Shown here in pieces: positions 11,630 through 24,550 of a stretch of 64,000 bases of DNA. How positions within the stretch are numbered: position 1 is the first letter of the stretch; each line of letters begins with the position of its first letter. A program made the position numbers and the translations under genes. The notes below the pieces were generated by a model. The model was not told where the DNA came from and searched no databases. It worked only from the letters and a program-made list of their open reading frames with translations. This DNA comes from Dactylellina haptotyla (taxonomy: Eukaryota > Ascomycota > Orbiliomycetes > Orbiliales > Orbiliaceae): positions 2,790,001-2,854,000 of the forward strand of contig CM062383.1 in NCBI GenBank assembly GCA_031310005.1, written 5' to 3'.

Positions 11630-13543
11630 CTAGTCCACCTTTGCTTCAAGCGCCGCCGTGAAAAAGTCTCTTTCCATCTAAAGCCTATTGTTAGAATTAT
11701 TCTTGGAATCTTCTGTTTTGTTCTGCTGTTGGAAATTACATACCTCTGTCACTGCTCTGAAAATTTCCACAAGCTCTTCCACCTGCTTCACGCTGAAGCC
11801 CATGGCCATATCTTCCAACCCATTCTTTTGTGCCTGAACACCTTTTTCATAGCCTTCACCTGCATACTCCTCCACCCAACTCCAAAATTTGTTCCCATCC
11901 TCAGTTCGGACGCTTCCTTCCTCGGTCTCTCGGTTCCTAGCAGCGACTTGGTAGCCGACCATACAACTAATCAAAGCGACAACCAATGCCGCTTTATCAC
12001 CTCTCATACCAACATCGATAACGTAGCGTGTGTAAGCTATCGTCGCAGGTGCTTCAAGTGTTGACTGTAAGTCCGATTCCGAGATACCGAATGATGCACA
12101 GTATTGGACGTGAAGACCGGTTTCACGCACGAGGGATGATACGCTCTCGGTGTGGGAAGATATCTGCGGGAGGGATAAGGATTTATACGCGAGCAAAGAT
12201 GTTGCACGGGCGAAATGAACCTATGTCATCCTATGCTTAGTATCGGGCCGCGTGGTGTAGTAGTTTACGGGAATTTCACTTACGAGGAATAGATAATCCT
12301 GTCGCAAATACCACCCAAAGCGTTCGATCCCAATGCTACCATTCGCAACCTTCTTTACAAAGTCGTGGTTTACGTATTGGTCCCATACACTGGCAATTCT
12401 AGGGTGGGTTGTGAGGTAATCAAAGAAACGACCTTTGGAGTAAGGCAGTTGATAGGTATTGTGGACGTGGTTTATAGGGCCACTACCTTGGCCAAGAGGG
12501 TAAGCAGCAGCTATTGCTCCTGATATATAATTTCGAGCGTTGAAGATAGCGACTGAGAGTGGATTTGTTGCGAGGTTACATGCGATTGCGGCTATTAATA
12601 TATTTTCATAAAATAAGTCAGCGAGTAGATACTCAGTTATCTTAAAGCGAAGGGAGGACTTACAAGCAAGACTACAGCCTGTACCGTGGGTATTGTTATT
12701 ATCTATGAAAGGTGAATTAAATATCTTCACAGTGCCATTCGGTAGGACGAGCACGTCCATGATTGCAGCTTTGTCCTTTGCTCGTCTGGCCATGCTACCA
12801 TCCTTGCTAAAGGGTAAATGCCCACCCTTGACCAAGACAGCGGTCGAAGAAAATTCATGAAGCCTCTTTGCTAGTGTGACGACATCGACCATTGATTTTA
12901 TAGAATCCGGGGGTTGTGTAGATTTGGGAGGCGAGTCTGGTGATATGTAATAGGAAAGTAAATGCTGGGCTTCTGGAATATTTGGCGTTATAAGAGTAGC
13001 AAGAGGTATGAGATTATTGCAGAGAGCTGATATGGCATCCGGAGGCAATAGAACACTACCGGATGTCGAAATCATAACCTAGCTTGGAGTATTCTGATCA
13101 GGCGCCACGACCAATACAATCGTGAGAGGTGGGTTTTGGGGCTAGTACGGGATCGAGCACAATTTGTTTGAAATTGTACTTTTTGACAGCCTCGACGACA
13201 ACTTCAATTGATTCGCTACTTGTAAGCATACCTATTTGTAAACCCCGATCCGTATTAGTATTTATGAGCAATTGCATACATCTTATTTTAAGAGTTAATC
13301 CGTACCCATTTTGACAACATCGACGCCGATATCTTCCACCACGGTGGAAATAGTCTTCCTCAGAAATTCGGCGGGAATCGGGTGAATATCTACGACACCT
13401 TTGGTGTTCTGAGCCGTCAAACCGGTTATTGCTGTCATCCCATAACATCTGTGCGCAGTTATGACCTTAAGGTCTGCCTCTATACCCGCACCGCCCGAGG
13501 AATCACTTCCTGCGATCGTGAGAATTCGCGGTTGCCGTTCCAT
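11630..13543 (-). CDS. THI20: Hydroxymethylpyrimidine/HMP-phosphate kinase fused to TenA (THI20 type)
   Basis: The model is join(11630..11677, 11744..12220, 12284..12591, 12664..13078, 13149..13231, 13306..13543), 1,569 nt, 522 residues, with five introns of 63-74 nt. The N-terminal ThiD half shows ILTIAGSDSSGGAGIEADLK, DVVKMGML, IVLDPVM split by an intron, VLVKGGH and the anion-hole THGTGCSLASAIA. It phosphorylates HMP and HMP-P for thiamine synthesis. The C-terminal half is a TenA/thiaminase II domain (RFGWYLRQDYLFL, then ISCMVGY, ending DFFTAALEA) that salvages pyrimidine. The domain order and length match yeast Thi20 (551 residues). The 48-nt last exon is supported because it restores the usual TenA ending. 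I saw no TPP riboswitch in its introns. Confidence 0.93.
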
Positions 13544-14349
13544 TGGGAAATGATCTGGTGCGCGGTAACGAAGACGTCAGGCCGATTGGTACCTGGGTGG
13601 GTGTGGCTCGTGCCGGTACCGGTATACCGATATCGATAGAGGACATTGAACTCAAACGCGAGTTCACAGTGCACCTGGAATGCCGGACAACATGGCGGGG
13701 CTCATTGGCGAGGCCACCCAAAATTTTGCAATTGTAAGCAAATTTCGTGCGCGAAAAAGTATAAACAGTCGCATCTGGGACTACCCGCGTGAATATGACG
13801 TCTATCCCACCGTTGGCTTCGATCGTCATGGAGTACATTTAGCAGCATTTGGGTCCTCTCGATCGATCTCCCTTCATCTTGCTATTTTCAGACGAGGTGA
13901 TAAATACAACGGTATCAACGCGGTATTTTCTGGGGCTAGGTTCTGGACTCCAAATTTATTAATATTAAATTTTTAAATTGAGAGCGCCATAGGAATTGAA
14001 CATAAACCTTACGCCGAAAATATGAGCGCGAAGACTACACAGTCATCTATCTTGTATATAGGGGCTAGGTTCGCTCATATTTCTCATTATATTCAACACT
14101 CTGGTCTCGATATTCTGTTCGACTACCAAAATATGAACGAAAGTTGAGCCTTCAACACATTGCGTGTTCGGGAGGATACCGAAGCATCAATGGCGATCCT
14201 TGTCGGGTTAGATTGTGGAAGTTTAGGATTCCAGCACTGCCCAGTAGATTATTCTTGTGGCCGAATATATAAAACCATCGATAAAGGCAATATAAAAACC
14301 TCAAATTGAAGGGTGTTTCGGTCCTATCGCGTAAAAATTTCGCTTCACG
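13544..14349. other. Divergent promoter region between THI20 and an amidohydrolase
   Basis: 806 bp shared upstream region. It contains repetitive GGTACC/GGTATACC-type palindromic stretches near 13605-13630. No supported gene is present. Confidence 0.55.
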
Positions 14350-15454
14350 ATGATTTCGGGTCGGCGAGTCGGAGGTTGCACCAGCCGGGGCTTGTTGAGA
14401 GCCGGTCCGGCCTGCTGGTATGGCAGATGCGGGCCTGCAACAAGCACACGAGCTCAGTCGTCTCTACCAATTCCTCAAGGTTCATGGGACAGCCATGTTC
14501 ATGTGATTTACGACCAGGTATACGACCCTATCTTTTGGTGTCTGACCTCCGCCAGAATATTCGTAAAAACCATCAAGATCGAACAGGACATTGCATTGAT
14601 ATGAAGATTTTATATAGAAAAAATACCCTCTGCATCCTACTCATCCTTACACGCCTAAAATTGCCCTGTTCCCTGCTCTCCAATCATTCCACGCTAAGCT
14701 TCATCCTCATATCACCCATTCGGTGATAACCTCTCTTTCAATATACGGAAACGATAACAGTTGTCTTCTGGATGTGCTAAGAGACCGTCAAGCGGAGGGC
14801 TTAGGGCTCCGTGGCGTCGCCTCAATAGACCCACTCACCGTTTCTGATGCCGAGCTTCAAGATATGCACGAAATTGGCGTCCGGGGCGTTCGACTGAATC
14901 TCAAATCAGCTCTCGTGGAGCTTTCGAAGGCCGAATTCGAGAAGAGATTGTACCAATACGCAGATCGCTTGAAGCCCTTGAAAAAGTGGGCTCTGCAGAT
15001 TCACACCGATCTACCACAGCTAGCTTTGATCGCGGACGTAATCCCAAAGCTTGGGATCACTGTCATTATCGATCATCTAGCCCACCCCTCTGTCAAAAAG
15101 CCAGCAAAAGAACAGGAAGGATACAAGGATTTTCTACGACTTCTGGCTCGTGGAGAGATTTATACAAAGTTGAGTGGGACAGATCGGTTCTCAATGCTTC
15201 CTTTATTGGACGAATATGCTACGGAGGTTGTTTCTGTGGCGCCTGACAGAGTTGTTTGGGCGAGTGATTGGCCGCATACCGGTGGTGCAACCCGAAATCC
15301 GGATGGCGATAGGAAAAAGGTTCAAGATTTCAGGGATGTAGATGATGCGGCCGCATTAACTAAGGCCGTGGAGGTTTACTGTAAAGGGGATGAGGATGTT
15401 GTAAAGAAAATTTGGAAAGACAATGCGGTAGAGCTATGGGATTATGCCAATTAA
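14350..15454 (+). CDS. Amidohydrolase-2 family metal-dependent hydrolase
   Basis: The model is join(14350..14517, 14618..15454), 1,005 nt, 334 residues, with one 100-nt intron. The first exon ends in GSWDSHVHVIYDQ, which carries the HxH metal-binding motif of the amidohydrolase TIM barrel. The second has ITSLSIYGND, GVRGVRLNL, LQIHTDLPQL, VIIDHLAHP and VVWASDWPHTG with the conserved metal-side Asp. This resembles 2-pyrone-4,6-dicarboxylate lactonase-like enzymes that open lactones or related rings; the substrate is not known. The first 40 or so residues are rich in Arg, Gly and Ser and could be a mitochondrial targeting peptide or just a non-conserved leader. It is divergently paired with THI20. 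Confidence 0.88.
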
Positions 15455-18452
15455 GACGGCCGCTATTTCGGCGAGGATGGTCGCACACGTTAAGTTCATT
15501 GAAAAGGAGAACCATTTTGGGTGTTATTTTAGGTTTAGAATGAGACGTTTAAACGAGCAGAATGAAAGCGAGACACATTTAAAACTATAACTCAGAAATA
15601 TATTGAGTAATCATACGAACATGCAACAAGAAAGATGCATCCCAGTCTTCAATCGGTATTCTAAAAATCTCATATCCCATTTAACGCCGTCATTGTAGTA
15701 ATTTCCTACTAGATCCCACGAACAAGTCGACGAATATACATTGAAGTGATAATGGTATTTGCGACTTTCCATAATTTCTTTACTTGAATTTTGTAATTCG
15801 GCTAGTTGACATCTAGAAGATTTCAGCAAGTTACTCTACCGCGCTAGTATAAGAATGATTAGTATCTTACCACAAGCGAAATGGATTGATCTATTATTTC
15901 AGCATTTTCATGAGGCCGGCGAATAACGCTCTAAAGTATCGCTTGAGGAGAATGAGGATAAGTTTGTAATTCATGGTCGCTATGATTTCTTGGAATCGAC
16001 TTAAGAAGCGATTTTTATCGAGGTTGGGACTGGGGTTTTTTAGGGTACACTTTGGTGGGTTCAAGGTTTGGCATGGATTTATTTACAAACTTAAGTCCTC
16101 CTCCGGTCTCTATATACTTATCGATCTATTGCTGACACTCTAGGGTACAAAGTATTGGTGGTCGGTATTGGTGGCTGAAATACACGGAGCCTCGGAAAGA
16201 ACTCCCATCTCGGTCCGCTACTGGTTTCCCGATTGATTTTCGGTCTATTAGTACGCCGTATTTTACGAGAGAGTCTTTGCCACGAGATTTCGTTCTCTAT
16301 TGATCTACCATATTTTCAGAACCAGTTGATAACAACCGTGCTTGTTTGAGAGTACGAAAAGAGAACATGCATATACTCACAGAACAAAAAGTAATATGAA
16401 TTACTTTTAAAAGTGCTAGGTAGCCTCTATGATCTCAAGAAAGATATAATAGTTGGGGCTTATTCATTCCGTGACTAAACGGTGCCGTTTGCTGGTGGCT
16501 GAATGGTCCGAATATTCCCGATATATTGATGTTGGCGGAGCAATCGCTTAAGGTGCCTATCTGAATATTCCTGATATTTAGGGTACGCCAGGGCCGAGCT
16601 GCAAAGGACTCATTCTAGGCCTAGACAGTCAACCGACCCGCGGTTCGTTCGAAAGTAGTTGCGGTTTGTTTTATGATATCCATGGATCTAATTGCAGCCC
16701 ACCCTTCCGGAATTTTCCTTTCCTTGTCCGACGGAGGAAAAGGTACGCTTGCATCCATAAGATAGTTTAGAACTAGAAATACTCTCGGGGCTAAGACCTA
16801 AACTTTACATATGTTTTCAAAGATTGAATGCGACTGCTTGGCCAGTCGCCTTAATACTCTCCTTGCGACTCTTGAAATATAACACAACGCAACATGCAAC
16901 ATGGACTCGATACTACCTAACTTGAAAAACAAATCAAGTAAACGGACGTGGCCTCGACTCCGATGCATGTGTGAATGTTCCTGGAATGTGTCCAGATAGC
17001 TAGCTACTAAGGGTGTTCGAAGTAACGATTTTTTACGAAAAAAAGGTTTCATCCGGAAAAGCACAATAACATTTCACAATCAATTGTCGAACATTTCTGT
17101 CATCGAATTGTATAGCTGTGTTGCCTGGCCGCCTGAGGGAGGATGGCATACGTAAGCCCCCTCAAGCCGCTCTGAAGCCCCCTGATGCGTGATGAACCAG
17201 GCCTCAACCATTGGCAGATACACGTAATCTCTTAGAATGCACGCCATCCCCCGTTTTCAAAGCTGATCCAATGAGTGAATTTTGGGCTCTGCCTAAGACT
17301 AGCCGCGAACTAAATTTTCGAGTTGTGTAAGAAGTTGCGAATTGCGAATATGCTGGATTTCTCCATTTCGAACAGACGGGAAATTGTTTCCAGTGACTTC
17401 TTGTAGACCATCGCATCCTTTTTCTTCAATCTGATCAGTTAGGTACGCGGATTCGAGGAGTGAGGCTTGTGGTTTAGTTTATGGTCAGATATCAAAACGC
17501 TTATCCCTTATGTGAAAATTAGAAATCTCCGGGTTTCGATTCTGTCTATCAGTAAGAGAGTTAGTCAGATCGTTTGTTTCAATCCGCTTTTTCACTCGCA
17601 ATAGAAGAAACAGTGGGTCTCTGTCGTATTGTCTGTGGAATTATCAGAGCTGCGAACGAGGGTGTGTGCCAAGCTTTTTTAGTCGAGTGCTAAGCTTTTT
17701 GTCAGCCAGGATATTGCATGTCACAGGGTGGATGTCAGACATCAAGACCTCCTCGAAGTTGATATTTTCTATTCTCGTCCCAAAATTTCAAGTGGGAATA
17801 TATTAGATTGCTCTGCAGCTCCTAAAAAAAAGCAAAAGGCGCATACGCACCGATATTATCAGCAGAAGGGCTTGAAAGTGAGTTTTCGTCTGCTTAGTCC
17901 GGAAAATCTCCTCTTTGTTTGGCTACTCGCTTACACGAACCAGACAGCTTCAGGTAGATGTAACCTCAAATGCAAGCATGTCGGAACTCATAAATTCGCC
18001 CAATTGGATGGCTGATATTGGTATTGAGGACTTGCGCCAGTATCATGATAACGCCCACGTTGGCACAGGTCTCCAACACGCAGAGAGTTGACCCAGTCGA
18101 CCTGAGAGTCGCGAAAAATTGCGCCGCAAAGGGGCTCCAGCACGAAAAGCTGGCTATTCTTACCAGGCTGGCATGAAAGCGTATTTATATCTCCTGCGGT
18201 CTTCTTCTATTATTCACCGCTAATACAGGGGATTATGTTTTGTCCTCTGGTTTTGCCGTACTTGCTTCGCTTTTTCTACTGTGCCAACTCCGCCGCTCAT
18301 TCTCACCAAACCCCAAAACCGAATTTATCAATAAATTTATCGAAATTCGGATCTAACAAATTTACTACACTCCTTACCCTTTAGCTTCGCTTAGAGAACT
18401 ATTGTATCAGAGATCACTTGCTATCTAACAGTGGTCCAACCCGTCCGTCAAA
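15455..18452. other. Three-kilobase gene-poor stretch
   Basis: I see no open frame with a recognisable domain on either strand. It is AT-rich, with two copies of the TTGCATGTT motif on the minus strand (15618-15626 and 16891-16899). It could hold non-coding RNA or decayed DNA, but nothing is identifiable. Confidence 0.5.
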
Positions 18453-19757
18453 ATGCCAACTTACGAACGAAATTCATCGCCGGCCCCCTCGCTCATGACT
18501 GTCTTGGGAGCGGCTTCGAGGCCTAGGAGGTCACCGCTGCGATTTCTTGCTACCTCTTCAGTAGTAATCTTACTATCTTTCTCTTATATCTTTTATTTTA
18601 CTCGATTCTCAGTTCCTTATCTACCAGCCCACAAAGGTTCTCGTCAGAGCGTTTCAACTGATCTTAAGATCCATCAAATTAACCACAATCCTTCATTTAA
18701 ACGGACGATAATACAGCTTCCAGCGTACGGCCTTCTCACATCAAGCCCGCCGGAGAATCTTACCCTCATCCTAGTTTTAACAAACGACACGAAATCATGG
18801 GGGCACATGTCAGCCCCTTTGAATCAAGACTGGACGTTCTCAGATTTCATCCAGCGGATCCGATTGCAGGATATTCCGGTTGAAAAGTTGCACCTTGGGC
18901 TGTTAACCAGCGACCTTCAGTCCTACTACCAATATATAGACACTCTTTCAGTATTGTTACCATCAGAAACACCTTGGGTTAAAGCTGAGATTATTTATCT
19001 CCAATCTCTTCCATCTGAGCAAACCAGTGACACCACTGAGGTCTCACGGTGGGCGCGACATTCCCCCAAAAAGGAGTTCCAACTGGTGAGGAGGAAATAC
19101 ATGGCCCGCTTGAGAAACTTCCTTTCAGCCCATATGATGACGCCGGATATTCAACACGTGGTCTGGCTTGATTCTGATGTTTATGAACTTCCGAGCGGTA
19201 TGATTAAGAGATTCTGGGAGCTAGGCAATATTTCTCCGAAAACAAATATTAGCCATATGGTGAAAGCCGGGCTGAGGGAAACGAAAGAAGAGAACAGTGC
19301 CAGCGATGAACCTGCTCCCGAGAAGAACTTTGAGCCACCGCTACCGATCGGCCTCGTTACACTCTTATCTAGCACCCGCGGCCGACGAGATTATGATCGG
19401 AACGCTTGGTCCGGCTTCGGGAAACGTCCCTCCGGTGCCGACCTAGAGAAGATATTCGATGGGAAGCACTTCGCAGGTATGTCGCAGTGGGCTAAGTCCG
19501 TCAAGCAGCTCATTCGTTACACGGGCGATGATGACATTGTGAGACTGGACTCGGTCGGTGGGACGGCTTTATATATCAAAGCGCAGTTATTAAGGGAGGG
19601 GGTAATGTTCACACCATACCAAGTGTCGGGAACGAAATGGGGAAGTGATGGCACCGACGGTATCGAGACGGAGGGGATGTGCTATATTGCCGAGAGGATC
19701 GGATGGGGCTGCTACGCTCTTGGAGGCAGTTGGAGGACATTACATTCAGACGACTAA
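18453..19757 (+). CDS. ANP1/MNN9/VAN1-like (GT62) glycosyltransferase, paralogue B
   Basis: A single exon of 434 residues. One membrane segment at about residues 30-48 follows a short cytosolic tail, giving a type II Golgi topology. The family landmarks are LRNFLSA, the DxD-type HVVWLDSDVYELP near residue 238, RRDYDRNAWSGFG, DDDIVRLDSVGGTALYIKA, and the C-terminal ETEGMCYIAERIGWGCYALGG. The DSD motif should bind the metal and GDP-sugar. It keeps the YDRNAW and ETEG residues of the Mnn9 family better than paralogue A. A Lys/Glu-rich insertion (about 270-295) separates the two halves. It likely adds mannose to glycans in the Golgi. It converges on the aspartic-peptidase homologue 498 bp downstream. 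Confidence 0.87.
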   Translation: MPTYERNSSPAPSLMTVLGAASRPRRSPLRFLATSSVVILLSFSYIFYFTRFSVPYLPAHKGSRQSVSTDLKIHQINHNPSFKRTIIQLPAYGLLTSSPPENLTLILVLTNDTKSWGHMSAPLNQDWTFSDFIQRIRLQDIPVEKLHLGLLTSDLQSYYQYIDTLSVLLPSETPWVKAEIIYLQSLPSEQTSDTTEVSRWARHSPKKEFQLVRRKYMARLRNFLSAHMMTPDIQHVVWLDSDVYELPSGMIKRFWELGNISPKTNISHMVKAGLRETKEENSASDEPAPEKNFEPPLPIGLVTLLSSTRGRRDYDRNAWSGFGKRPSGADLEKIFDGKHFAGMSQWAKSVKQLIRYTGDDDIVRLDSVGGTALYIKAQLLREGVMFTPYQVSGTKWGSDGTDGIETEGMCYIAERIGWGCYALGGSWRTLHSDD

Positions 19758-20255
19758 ATTGCATATTCGGTTTATTTCTTTCAGCGGTATTTTAGCGGGT
19801 TTCTTCCTTCTCATTTGCAGTTGAGAAGACTTTGGGTATTTGTATGTAAGATGGGCTTTTGATGATGTGGGTTCATAAGCATTTTAAATGTATTTTATAG
19901 AGATAGTTTTGACTCTTAATTGGCTTACTATGTTAGATTATGGAATTTCCTTTAAAGTAATCGATCACACAGGTCTGAATGCCCGGACTAGTAGTCATTA
20001 AATACTATCTCCTAGCTTTAAACTGAGAACACTCATCGAAATATGAAATTTGAATATTATAAATAGAAGCGAATGATATGGTATCGTACTATACTCCCGT
20101 AGCAAACCTAAAAAGAACCAAACCCGAGCAGAAAACAACCCTTCTCGTCCTCCACTACATCCCATCATTAAACATTTATATATACAAAGGAGCACAGAAG
20201 AAACTTCAATACGAGTACAATATGTATTTATGTTCCTCCAACTACTGGTAAGAAA
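19758..20255. other. Convergent 3' intergenic region
   Basis: AT-rich space between the two converging genes. It is expected to hold both transcription ends. No gene is seen. Confidence 0.5.
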
Positions 20256-22348
20256 CTACTTCCCGCTTTTCTCATTCTCCCCAAAAGTATTCACACTCTT
20301 CCCGGACCCACTATTCCTCCCACTCTGACTCGAATTCGACCCGAATTCAGTAACATTCACGGTAACGCTATCTCTCGTCCTATGGCTAGATTCACGCTTC
20401 GCATAAGGACCCGCAATAGCAGTCTTCTTGCTCTCTTCCACTGCAATAGCAGTAGCAATCTCATCGGTGTCCTTATCGTCTCCTTCATCGTCCCCTTCGA
20501 CGGGGTTACCGTTGCTATCAACGGGACTTAGCTCTTCATTGCCAGATCCCCGACTCATCTGTCTCGCTCGGGATGCGCGCGCTTTCTGGCGGCGGCGGCG
20601 TTGGTTGTGCGCTTTCATAAGCGGGTAGAAGACTATAAGGATGGCTAGGAGGACGACCGCGCCGATGACGCCGCCTACAATTGCGGCGATGTTGGGGGTG
20701 TTTTTGGAGGCGTGGTAGAAATACTGCGTTTCTACGGAGGTGGTGGCAGCGGGGGGTGCCGTTGAGGTTGTGGCGGATGGCGTCGAGGCGGTGGATGATA
20801 CGGTCTGGCCGAGGGGTCGTGAAAGAGTGCTTGTAGCCGGGGTGATTGAAGTACTTAGAGATGCACCAGTGCCGGATACTGGGTCACTGTTTTCGCCAAC
20901 AGGTGTAAACGCTGAAGAGCTTGAGGAGAAGACTACCCGGCGAGGGGCGATGTGTGTCTGGCTATTCGTATGGTCAAAGACGGTATATGTTGACCGCAAG
21001 AATGGAAAGCCGAGGATGTAGTCCGCGGTGGTGTTCATCTGATACTCAGAGATTGGACGAATGGCGAGTGTGCAAATCTCATTCGCATTTTCGGTCGTTA
21101 AGAAGAGAAGATCGTTCGAAATAGTGATGATGGTCCCATCAACTGAAATTTGGAGGGATTGGATGTCAAGAGGACTAGAGCAGTTTCTGCTGTACAAGCC
21201 TGAGGTCTTGTCCTTTTTAACATCGCTGAACAAGCTGATCGCAATATCAAAAATTGAGTCTTGTAGCCAGAGGTATGGACTGAGAGCAGCCTGGCCAATT
21301 CCCAAGTGGCCAGTAGCACTGCCTTCATCAATTATGGAGACATTCTTGCCGTCCCCGTCAATCCAATAGAAATTGCTAACAGGTAGCACACCCGCAACCG
21401 TCTCGTTGGTGGCGTTAAAGGTGCTAAGTTCCCCGAAGAACTGCGACTCGTCGATGCCTCCGAAAAGAATCTCACCAGAGGTATAGTTCTTGGCACCTTT
21501 ACGGTCCACGCTCGTGAAAGATAGGGCATACGTAAGAGTATTGACAATATTTGCCTGTTCAAGGACAGAGAGAAGTTGAGGGCCTGAAGAGTTGCTGGTA
21601 GGGACGGTGGACAATGAGAGCTGTGGTGCCGAGTCCCAGCTATTGGCGACGGCTATGCCAACATTCGCGAGCACCGTCGATCCTAGTTGGACATGCTCTA
21701 GTGCTTTTATCCCATTGATCTAACTACTAGTTAGCGTCTAAGATCTTCCCATATAGGAGGGTATCTAAGCATAACATACAGTGTCTTCTTGGTCAACCGC
21801 TAGTGTTTGATAGTCACCTTGTGGTGCATATGTCACAGATCCGGGAATAGTATCTATTTTATATTATATCAGCGTTTGAAAATTTCTAATATCGAATCTT
21901 AACTTACAAAATCCAGATATCGAGGCATATGAGCAAGCAACCTTGTTCTTGCCGTCGGCGCAGAAGTTCTTTTCATCCGTGCCGGCAGGCAATGTCGGCA
22001 CCCATGTGGTACCATCCATACTTAGTACCAATGTCAACGGCTGCGGTGGAGTTCCCATTGATACATCGGTATAGTAATGTAATCCATCGTCGCTCTGATT
22101 GTTGCTCTCGGTTGTTAGATTCGTTCATATGAATACAAGGTGAAAACGAAATCAAATAGCGTCGAATTTTGAATCAAACTTACCAACCATATCGGCTGTA
22201 CCAAACCCGGTGCATTTGCCCTCTTGATGGTTTCCGATCTCTTAACGCTCCTCGAGATATCTTTCCTGACTATCGCCAGGCCCTGAATCGCCTGTGCGAA
22301 CAACAGAGATGAAACTACCAACCGCGAAAATGTGTTGTTCGACAGCAT
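20256..22348 (-). CDS. Membrane-anchored aspartic-peptidase-like protein with degenerate active sites
   Basis: The model is join(20256..21719, 21780..21853, 21908..22094, 22184..22348) with gtaagt/gtatgt-type donors, 1,890 nt, 629 residues. It has a signal peptide (LVVSSLLFAQAIQGLA), a pepsin-fold region (YYTDVSMGTPPQPLTLVL, then ILFGGIDESQFFG, and YILGFPFLRSTYTVFD near the end), a Ser/Thr-rich stalk, one membrane span (AAIVGGVIGAVVLLAILIVF) and a cytosolic tail rich in Ser and charged residues. The layout is that of yapsin/CtsD-type surface proteins. Where the first catalytic DTG should follow LVL, the residues are Ser80-Met81-Asp82-Gly83. At the second site there is Asp273-Glu274-Gly275-Ser276. 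It may therefore be a non-peptidase homologue acting as a cell-surface protein or sensor. Confidence 0.85.
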
Positions 22349-24550
22349 TGTGGAGTGCGGTCTCGTAAATCAGACTGTGTATTTGATATCGAGGTTTCGA
22401 AATATCGACTTGTATCTCCAGGATATCAGTGTCGCCCAGTCTCTCGCTCTCACTCTAACTCTTAAGACCAAGAGAAAAGAAAAGAAAATCAGATCGACGT
22501 CGCGCATTAGACGGTGATACCCGAGTATTTATTTCTGTCTTCTCATAGTCCAGTTTGGAAGAAACTCTTCCAGCGCTTCATTCTCTTATCACCTACGCCT
22601 CCAGAAGCCATTCGGTCCTCAATACTTGGTACTCGAAATCTCGCTTCCTGGATCCACAGATGCATAGAGATTCGCAGACACCTTACCCGATATAGAAATC
22701 ATTCTGAGTAGAAAAGAACCGACCATGTTGACAATATCCACCTGTTTTGCAGCCTCTTCACGAGACAAGTCAACAAACACCAAAGAGTGAGAAAGTTTAA
22801 TTTTTGGGTACCTCGGGGATGGTAAGGAGGGGGTGAGTAAGTGAGCGACAATGCATGTTATCTTGACAGGACGGACACAGCCATGTTATTCCTGTCCGCG
22901 GTGCATCTGGCAGCGAATTGTTTGACCCATCCGTCGCCATTTCGCATTTCCAAACCTGTTGCAATCGCACTAGCGAGAATCGACCACCCCCCACCGTCGT
23001 AACCGAATCGGGAGTATATTGTGAGAAAAGGTGCCATCTCTGCAAACCTCTAGGCTCTGAGCGATGTTTCCAAGGCCGAAGACCTGGTCGTAAAACTCCA
23101 GTTTATCAAATTCGTTAAGCGAAACGGCATGACGACGATCAGTTAGCCGTGTCTGTCCGAGTGATCATGATCAGTCCTGGGTGAATAATTGGCTCCTGTA
23201 GGTACACAGGAGACGGCTTATTGGGAATGTTATTATTATTATCGTGATATTGCAGATGTCGAGATTACAGTCGCGCAATATAACCTGAAGTAGAGAAATA
23301 TTCTAGTAGGCCAAGCTTTCTCTTCCCAGATGACGTTTTCGGTCTTGACATTTCCCCCCAGCCGAAATAACGCTTTCCTTAGGCCTAGATTTTTGGGCTG
23401 TGGCGACCCACCACCCTTATCAATGTTACCGTGAAAAACCCAACACCACCACACAATGGTATCGATATTTACAGCTGTCAAATGAGTTTCATGCAGGGTG
23501 TTGCAATGTTGAAACAGACCCGGCATTCCCGGCTTGCACCGTGACGGTTTGTTCGTAGACACATGGACATGCGGGCGCGGATCGAGGGCCTGACTTTGAG
23601 CTTAACCAAAAAAAACTGCCTTGATTTTGGAGGCTGGGAATGCGGCATCGGAAAACGTGGTGGTGATTTGTCCCTGAATAGTATCAGAGAGCGGCAAATA
23701 CCACAGGAGCAATACGGTTTACCTGAAGAGCGGTGAAAGCTAGTGTTCTTTTTCTTCGACTATTGAAACTAAGGATCCTAGGATTTCCATTATTCGTGAC
23801 ACCTTCCGTCTTGGTTCTGGTTATTTCCAATACTCTTATCGATCTTGTGTAATGTGGATGCCCGTTTACATCACCAGTGGCTTGCACTTGCAAGTGGCTG
23901 CGACAAACGCACCATGGGGACCAAGTAGAAAAGGCTTGCAGAAGAATATTCCAAACCCCTCCCGTCCCTGTGTAAGTTTGTTTGCCGAACCTTATTTTAA
24001 ATAGCTGAGACAATAGGGATTTATAATTATAGACCAATAATTTGAAGGCGCAATTCGTCAAGAACGTTGAGTGAATAGCGACTTTCGTAGGACTCGGTCC
24101 ATAAATATTTGTATCCTCGCGGGAGATTGCCCAGCAAGCGCATACTGACAGATGATAACCCCTTTCAAATACCGGTAGCGATGGAGATCCTGCCATGTTT
24201 CTGAGCAATCAGATCGAAATTGTGTTTTCGCTACCAACAGTTCAATCAACGGAATTGCTGATGACCTGCCGTATGTAGATGCTTTGAAGCAATGGCGCTG
24301 CATCTGAATGTATAGACTTGAAGATCACACGCAAGAACGGATTTGTTTCCCGTCCTTCTGGGAATAAAAAACCATTAGTTCATTTGAAATATATATCCTT
24401 TATCCAGTTAGAACGCTAATCTACGAAACAGATATTAAGTCAGGTACTCAATCATTACCCATCAAACGACATACAGGTGGGTGCCGATGCTGTCCCCGTG
24501 GCGAAAGCTTAATCTTGAGAAGAGGTTTCATTTCAGAATAATCCACCCCG
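22349..24550. other. Intergenic, no supported gene
   Basis: 2.2 kb upstream of the peptidase homologue and downstream of THI6. Open frames near 22797-23045, 23239-23562 and 23684-24208 show no domain, have unusual composition and are not called. Confidence 0.5.

Noticed and set aside
13079-13148. A CCTGATC-like string in a THI20 intron suggested a TPP riboswitch.
   Set aside because: The intron is only 70 nt and lacks the CTGAGA arm and the rest of the conserved core.
23684-24208. A 174-codon minus-strand frame.
   Set aside because: No recognisable domain, no credible exon structure, and composition unlike the real genes nearby.
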